64,000 bases of DNA, taken from the NCBI GenBank assembly GCA_949357655.1, contig CASHTG010000020.1:992001-1056000 (forward strand), given 5' to 3'. Of this stretch, positions 58,040-64,000 are shown piece after piece. Position numbers and translations under genes: made by a program. Position 1 is the first letter of the stretch. Every line of letters starts with the position of its first letter. The notes below the pieces were generated by a model. It saw only the letters and a list, made by a program, of their open reading frames with translations, was not told the origin of the DNA and ran no database searches. This DNA is from Parascedosporium putredinis. Taxonomy: Eukaryota; Ascomycota; Sordariomycetes; Microascales; Microascaceae.

Positions 58040-60896
58040 CTAGAGGGCCCCAGCGCCGCCGACAGCCCCGTCGTCCACCGGGGGCCCGTTTAAGGATGCC
58101 CCACCCTCATATCGGTCTTCGTCGTCCATTTCCCCCTTGCTAGGGGCTCGGTTGCGCATGATGGGTGGGGGTGTTGCACCAGATCGTTCGTCATCAACAA
58201 CGCTACTTCGGTGAATCCACGACGGAATTCCGATGCCCGCCGTTTTGGGCGCAGAGGTGCCGGCGGGAAAGGTTGGCTCTGTCGCGCTGGGGGTGCGCTG
58301 TCCGTGTAGCTCGCGGATCCAATGGACCTTCGGAAGAACCTATTGAGTCCGCGGCCACGATTCTGCTGTCCCGTGATGGGCGGATAGTGTCCGTCTTTGC
58401 GGCTCTCCTTGCCATCCGCTACCTCGGTCTCTTGTTGCGCGCCGTCAGACTGTGAAATCGTAGAGCCGGCCGTGACATCGTCGCTGTTTCTCCGCATGTG
58501 CCCACGTTTGCCACCCGCTGGCTTTCGTCCCCATCCCCTAGCCGAAGTCTCGCTCCTGTTCATGGCGTCGAGCATGGCCGATGCCGAAGTGGAGCCCGTC
58601 TGCGCGTGCAAGCTGGAGCGCCGGTGGGGGAGGAGGCGGAACTCCCGAGCCGAAAAGTGCCGTCTCCGCCGGAACCAAGCCATCTAGAGCACTATTGATG
58701 CCACCGCCACCCGTTGTAGACGGCTTGGCAAACGCCGCGTTGAATATCGCCTCGGGCGACCATGGACTGGTGAGACCCGTAACACCCTTGGCGGGGAATC
58801 CGAAAAGGTCCGGAGACCGCCGGCCGCCGTTACCATATGATTTGGCGGGCTTCCAGCTGTCCTTCATCCAGATATCTAGGCTCGAAGCCATCGAGTTGGC
58901 GTCCGACTCATCCTCTTCGCTGTCGCTGTCCCACCCGTTATCCTTGCGATGCGATGTCGTCGTTTCATCGGCTGACCGGGGCCGTTGGATGATGGGGGTC
59001 GATTGTCAAAGTAGCTGCTCCGCGGCGCATCCCTCCTGCTGTGAAATGCCGTCATGGAAGGCGGCTGCGCTACAGCAAAGTTGGCCGGGATCACTGTGCG
59101 CGCCCGAGGCCCCGGTTGAGCATCTAGGCTAGGTACCGAATTGGTTTCGGAAAGAGTCAAGTAGCTCTGCTGGTGGGCGAGACCTTGCTGCTGCGACAAG
59201 GTATCGGCCGAGTTCTGGTAGTGTCGAAGGGTGGTCGTAGAGATTGTGTCAGGGGTAGGTGGCATGTTCTGGTCCCGCAAGCGTCCTGGGGCGTCCGTCA
59301 TCACCTTCTTCAACGCCTCCCGCTTCTGCTCCTTTGTCCGGCGCTGCGAAGCGGTCCTGGAAAGGGTAGTCGGGGCACCCGCCGCCCTCTGATACTCCGC
59401 CTCCCTGTCCCGCCCGGATTGCTGAGAGCTAGTAGTCTTAAGTGAGTACGTGCGGTCCATCTTTTCCAGTCTCTGGAGCGGGGAGTTTTGATCCAGCATA
59501 TCCGTAAGCGGCGGATACTGCGCGGCGCGTGTGAGAGTTGGTGCGCGTGGACCGTGACGGAGTTCCCATGCCCTCACGAGAGTGCCATTCACGGATAGGC
59601 CCATTTCGGGGCCGTGTTACAGATGCGCCTCCCGGCGAGTGCGTCTCGAGAGTTGGCCTTTCGTCAAACTGCGTGATTGTCATGTCGCCGTCCTGGCCAT
59701 TGTGCTTGCCATATACACTAACAAACGAACTCTCGCTCAAAACACTCAGACTGGGGCTCGCCAATCGTTCGTGTTCAATATCGACAGGCGTTTCAGTCGG
59801 TCTAAGGAGGCTTAACAGGCTACCTCCCTTGGCTCCCAGATAAACGTTGCGAAGGTTTTCCGTAGTTTGGCTCTGCTCTGACAGAAAGCTAGGCATCCTC
59901 TGAAGCGACGCGAAGTCTCCAGAATGTTGAGGGGTATGCCGAGATAGCGGTTTAGGGGTGGTTGCCCGGGCGTCATTCAGGGGCTACTCATGTGGCCAAA
60001 GGGCGTTTGAGTTTCGATACGTCGGACCATCTCGCGCTCTTTCAGAAGCGTCTCAACCTGTGCCTCTAATAACACAATCATCGCGACTGCCTCTTCCACT
60101 GCCTTATCCCGCTTCTCCAGCTCCTCAACCAAGCGGTCATTCAGCTCAGTAAGTTGCGCACTGTCATCCTTCATCCTGGTCAATTCGTCTTCGAGCGCAG
60201 TCTGCCGCTCCCTTCGGTGGTACAATTCGAGTTTCAAGTCAAAATTCTGCTTGTGTAGTGTTGACACCGTCTGCGAACCCATTACGTTAGCGGACACCTA
60301 AGAAAAAAAATAGGCGGATTGCATACCTGTTCCATCTCCTTGACGCCCATACCCTTCTTCTTCGTCGGCGCATCCGGCCCTCCACTCGACATTGGTCGAC
60401 GGGGATCGAAGCCCTCTCTTCGGCAGGGTGAGCCTTGTGTATGAGCATCATTCGAAGTCCTTCCGGAGGACACCGACTTGTTATCAAGCTCAACTTTTCG
60501 CTCTCGCAAAAGCTTCTCTTGGAGATAGCTTGAAATTGGACTCTGTCGGGCCTCGTATCCGGCTTCCATCATCAATTGAGTTGAAAGGTGGCTTGGCGGC
60601 GGTTTCCTCGACCCATTGACCTGGCTCAATCTTTGTTGGGATGAGAGAGTCGAGCTCGATATTGTTTGCTTTGGCGATGAGGTTGTGTAGGAAGAGTTGC
60701 CTGTGCTGTGTGAGGTCACCCGGGTGCTCGCGGTGCTGTTGGAAGCTCTAGAGGGTGCACGCGACGGCTGGGATACGAAAGAGCGATCCCGCCCAGAATG
60801 CGACGAACTATACATGGGGCTGTCCATTGTGTTTGGCGTTCTGTACGACTTGGCCCGTTCGGCTTGTCGAGCTGGTCCCGAATTACCCAAATCCAA
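58040..60896 (-). CDS. Protein with centrosomin N-terminal motif 1 (Cnn_1N), probable microtubule-organising-centre component, frame broken about five times
   Basis: Cnn_1N proteins (fission yeast Mto1/Pcp1, Aspergillus ApsB, animal centrosomin) recruit gamma-tubulin complexes to spindle pole bodies, septa or other microtubule-organising sites. Exon 1 (60896-60327) encodes a Ser-rich disordered head with a SYLQEKLLRERKVELD helix. The intron falls inside the motif, which reads KEMEQ|TVSTLHKQNFDLKLEL then YHRRERQTALEDEL, followed by a coiled coil to about residue 280 (ELNDRLVEELEKRDKAVEEA). The remainder is Ser/Pro-rich and disordered, with KEQKREALKKVMTDAP and SSLDIWMKDSWKPAKS islands. Slips: 59980-59983 (one), near 59525 (one CG pair), 58978-58981 (one), 58626-58630 (two) and 58265-58267 (one). 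Restored length is 935 aa, stop at 58042-58040. An in-frame ATG 23 codons downstream of the chosen start (MDSPMYSS) is equally possible. Confidence 0.75.
60271..60326 (-). other. Intron of the Cnn_1N gene
   Basis: 56 nt, GTATGC donor at 60326, GCTAAC branch site and CGCAG acceptor ending at 60271. It joins KEMEQ to TVSTLHKQN in phase 0. Confidence 0.9.
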
Positions 60897-63800
60897 CTAT
60901 CTGGCCGAGATGGCGGAAAGGGAACTAAGTTGTTGATGATTATCGATAAGGCGCGCGGGCACGAAAGAAGTATGTAGGATGTAGGAAGGGGGCCCGGAAG
61001 CAGGTACGCTGCGGCGTTGGTGTCTACTTGTAAGTGGTTTTTGGTAGCGGATTTGTGATGCGACTTAATGCGACCACTATTACCTCCGAGAGTAGGGCAG
61101 ACCAGGTTCTGGTCAGTGCAAATAGCGAGTCCGTCCTCGGCATATGCAGAGGAATGGTAAGTCGGAAGGATGGCCAAATCGGGTTCAAGAATTAGGAGTA
61201 CTCATCGATTTCGGCACACAGAATCCAAGATGAGGAGTGGGCGCGAATAACGACTTATTGTACCTGTTGATCTAGGCTGATGTTGATGTATGGGCGCAAA
61301 TGTTGCAACTTCCAGAAAGGACAAGGCTGTTCGGAAGGTGGCTTCTTGGTCAAGAGAGCGGGGAAACGAAAATGCTGCTTGCCTTAGCTGCGAGAGAAAG
61401 ACAAAGGGTTCAATTGGAAAGAAGAAGAGGTTTCGCGTTGAAGGCGGAGTTGAGTGAGATTCGTTGTGCTCTTTTAGGGTGGATAGGTAGATGCGAGCGA
61501 GCGAGCAGTGAACAAAACAAACCCCAGTAGGCCCCCAATCTTTTTCCCCTCCCCTGCGGAGAGACGAAAGGGCCGTTCGAGAATGGCAACTGGTTCAGAA
61601 TCATGCGCAACTAGGTCGGCGGAGGAACTGGCCCATTCAAAGCTTGTGTTGACGTTGATTTTGAGACATGCCGGGGACTCTTGGGAGCAATGAAAGCGAT
61701 GTTTTGAAGTGAGACCTTGTTAGGCTGGCGATAGCAATCGGTTCTGGGCGATGAAAGACTTTGCTCTTCGGCACTCGCCAATCAGCCAGCGCTGCGCTGT
61801 GGATAAATCCCTGGGCGTGTTATGATATTGGCTCGAGCTCAAGCTCGTTCACCAAGTGATGAGTGTGTTTTTTTCTTCTCTCGAAAACGCGATCTGGGGC
61901 AAAGCTGGGTTCCTCAACAACACGCCGGCGCGGACAGGAAACAGAGAAAGGTATTGGAGGAAACGACGAGATGAAGAGATGATGTCGAATTTCAGGTAGG
62001 TGAGAGTGAAAAGGGGGAAAGGGGGAGCAATCGAGTGGTGGAGGATGGACGGAGGAAGACCGGCAGGTGTGGGAAAGATGCAGGGTGGACAAGACTGTTA
62101 AGGATTTACCAAAGAACTGGATAGGAGCCAACTAGGGGTGGGGGAGGGAACGAGGTTTCCTCTGTGTCCACCTTGCGGAGGATTTCGTTTGGCCAGAGCC
62201 TGTGCTCTTATTATGAGAGGCAGGGATGTTAAGTGGAAAGCAGTCGGACATGATTCCGAACAGGGGGAGGGGAGGCCCATGGCAGACCAAGAGGTTTGCT
62301 CGGGATTGATTGATGCCTGAGGGTACGGGCGAGCGAGACGAGAGCAAAGGGGATGGATCGATTGATGGGAACACGATACTGCCCTCTTTTCCCCCTGCTT
62401 CCCTCAAGAGAGTGATCTCACTCGGTTTTTCTTTTTCTGTTCTGGTCCCGCTTCTCTTTGTATTCATTTCGTTTCCTTGTCTTTTCTTTTCTCATTTCAA
62501 ATTCTTTCCTTTTCCTGGGTCTATCTCTTTCATCATGGGTATTACAACCCATTCGGACCGGGGCCCGTTTTAGTCGTTGCTTCTTCTCGCCTTTGTGCAT
62601 CCATCTAGTGCTCAAGTGCTGCCTGCAAACGGATGTAGATGCTAGTGTTCGGCGCCCAAGTGGAAAATACACGATGCGCGACCCCAAGCATCTCCTATTA
62701 GCGTGCGCGACGGGCGACGGGATGGGGCCTACGCCTTCCGCGTCGGGTTTCTTTCCCCCTGCCCAGCCCGAAGCCACTTGCCTCGTCATGACCGCCACTT
62801 GCTCTCGAAATGGGGGATTGTAATATTGCAGGTACAAGTATTGACAAGGGTCGGGGCAGGATAATCGGCGAGGAACGGGTACAAGTACTTCGTACCTCGA
62901 AAGCCGTCCTTGTGTGGTTTCAAGGACTCTAGGGAAGGGACGTTCTTGGACGTCTTCGACGGGAAGTCAATCGACTAATAAGTGGGGACGCCCTTTCCCA
63001 GCGCCACAGAAACCGGAGAGCTCTCTTTTTCGGCAGGGAAGCTCGCCCCTGAGGTTGAGGGCCGTCCCTCGCTAGGCCTAGCCTATCCCACAGCCACCCA
63101 AACGGTATTGGGAGCGCTTCCCCAAAAGGCCGCTCTGGGTGGCCTCTCTTCCACCAGCCCAACCCGAGGTCCCACTATCTCTTCCCCGTTCTCGAACTTG
63201 GTTTAGCGCGACGGCAATGTTCACTCAGAGCTCTCCACTTGGCTAAAATCCCAAATTTTAGTGCAAGGCGACACAAGTTGAGATCATCAATTGGATCCAT
63301 TGTGCGCTTTCTTGCTTGAGGTGAGTGCACGCGATACACAGCACAGCTATCCGAGTTGATCCCTTCCACTCATTTGTGTCAATTGACGAGAGCGACAGTC
63401 CAGTTTTCCTTTTCGCGCCCTTCTTCACCAAGACTTTCCCATGGCCTGATGGCGAGAATAAATGCAAAAAGACGAAACGGCATCAGTCACTCGCTTGGCT
63501 TGCAAGGACGATCCTCCCTTTTGTGTCCCCCGCCAATGCCTGCCGGAAAAGGCGCGGATAACCAGGTGTTGTCACAAAACCCAGGCCCCAAAAATCCTTG
63601 ACTCTGTTACCCCGGTGGAGTCTGGCCACGCTCTACTGGAGGCTTCCCTGTTCGCCCTCGCCCTCTCGAGGACCGATGGATCCTTAGCTCGTCGATGGAT
63701 CTATAACGATGTGTGATATGACAAAGGGTGTCGCACATCAGTGATCATGTCAACCTCATCCCCTCTCTCTTGTTTCTGTCATCCCATCACCGAGGAAGGA

Positions 63801-64000
63801 AGGACACGGCTAAGCACCGATTCCTTCTGTATATCTCAGACTACTTGTATCCAGATTGATCCAAGTGATCATTTGATGCCGGTGCGACCTTTCCCCGACC
63901 TCTTCGACGTAAAGTTTGGTTCTCAACGAGCGCTTCGTACCAATCTTTTGGGCTCGCTCATAAAAATTTCGCTCGCTCTTGTCACCATCCACGCTGACAA
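60897..64000. other. Right-end gene-free stretch
   Basis: 3.1 kb with no recognisable gene. The first part is the promoter of the Cnn_1N gene. A GTAC-rich imperfect palindrome lies near 62880-62898 (GGTACAAGTACTTCGTACC). Remaining open frames are under 140 codons and have no domain. Confidence 0.5.

Noticed and set aside
58203..58415. Alternative C-terminus of the Cnn_1N gene ending at 58203
   Set aside because: The frame ending at 58040 gives a total length divisible by three with the other slips and stays open for a further 160 bases.
1..64000. Repeat-induced point mutation or pseudogene decay as cause of the broken frames
   Set aside because: The defects are base losses mainly in C/G runs, not C-to-T changes, and the residues between them remain conserved.

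Overview
The window looks like nuclear DNA from a filamentous ascomycete (Pezizomycotina, most like Sordariomycetes). The genes carry short introns with GTAAGT/GTATGT-type donors and CTAAC-type branch sites, coding DNA is strongly C-ending at third positions, and the gene families are typical of this group: CFEM protein, DUF3425 bZIP factor, Zn2Cys6 regulator, YAT-type amino-acid permease and Pyr4/PaxB-like membrane protein. I see no prokaryotic, viral or organellar genes, no convincing tRNA or rRNA, and no intact transposon.

Layout. At the left edge a beta-lactamase/transesterase-type hydrolase (minus strand) runs out of the window. An ADH6-type zinc alcohol dehydrogenase (5267-6458, +) converges on a bZIP-like DUF3425 regulator (7118-8371, -). 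About 22.3 kb without recognisable genes follows (8372-30679), carrying microsatellites, a perfect G-quadruplex motif and a 14-bp inverted repeat. Then come a Pyr4-like membrane protein (30680-31649, -) and an amino-acid permease (33665-35728, -). A second gene-free block of about 11 kb leads to a small cysteine-rich octapeptide-repeat protein (46888-47342, +), a CFEM/GPI protein (49362-49984, +), an unrecognised 813-residue membrane protein (50495-52934, -), a Zn2Cys6 factor (54096-55762, -) divergent from an NAD-dependent epimerase/SDR (56561-57505, +), and a protein with a centrosomin N-terminal motif (58040-60896, -). The right end is again gene-free.

Only eleven genes occupy about 22% of 64 kb. 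They do not form an obvious pathway. The best candidate for regulatory coupling is the head-to-head Zn2Cys6/SDR pair.

Almost every gene here is broken by one- or two-base losses, and most of these lie in C (or G) runs. For the genes with worked-out splicing, putting those bases back gives a length divisible by three and a family-like protein. I read this as systematic homopolymer under-calling in the assembly, not as a run of pseudogenes, but short reads are needed to prove it. Residue counts below assume the restored frames.

The most novel item is the small protein at 46888-47342: seven 8-residue GGVCxSxx-like units, diverged in DNA but conserved in protein, behind a proline-rich PPPSYE segment.
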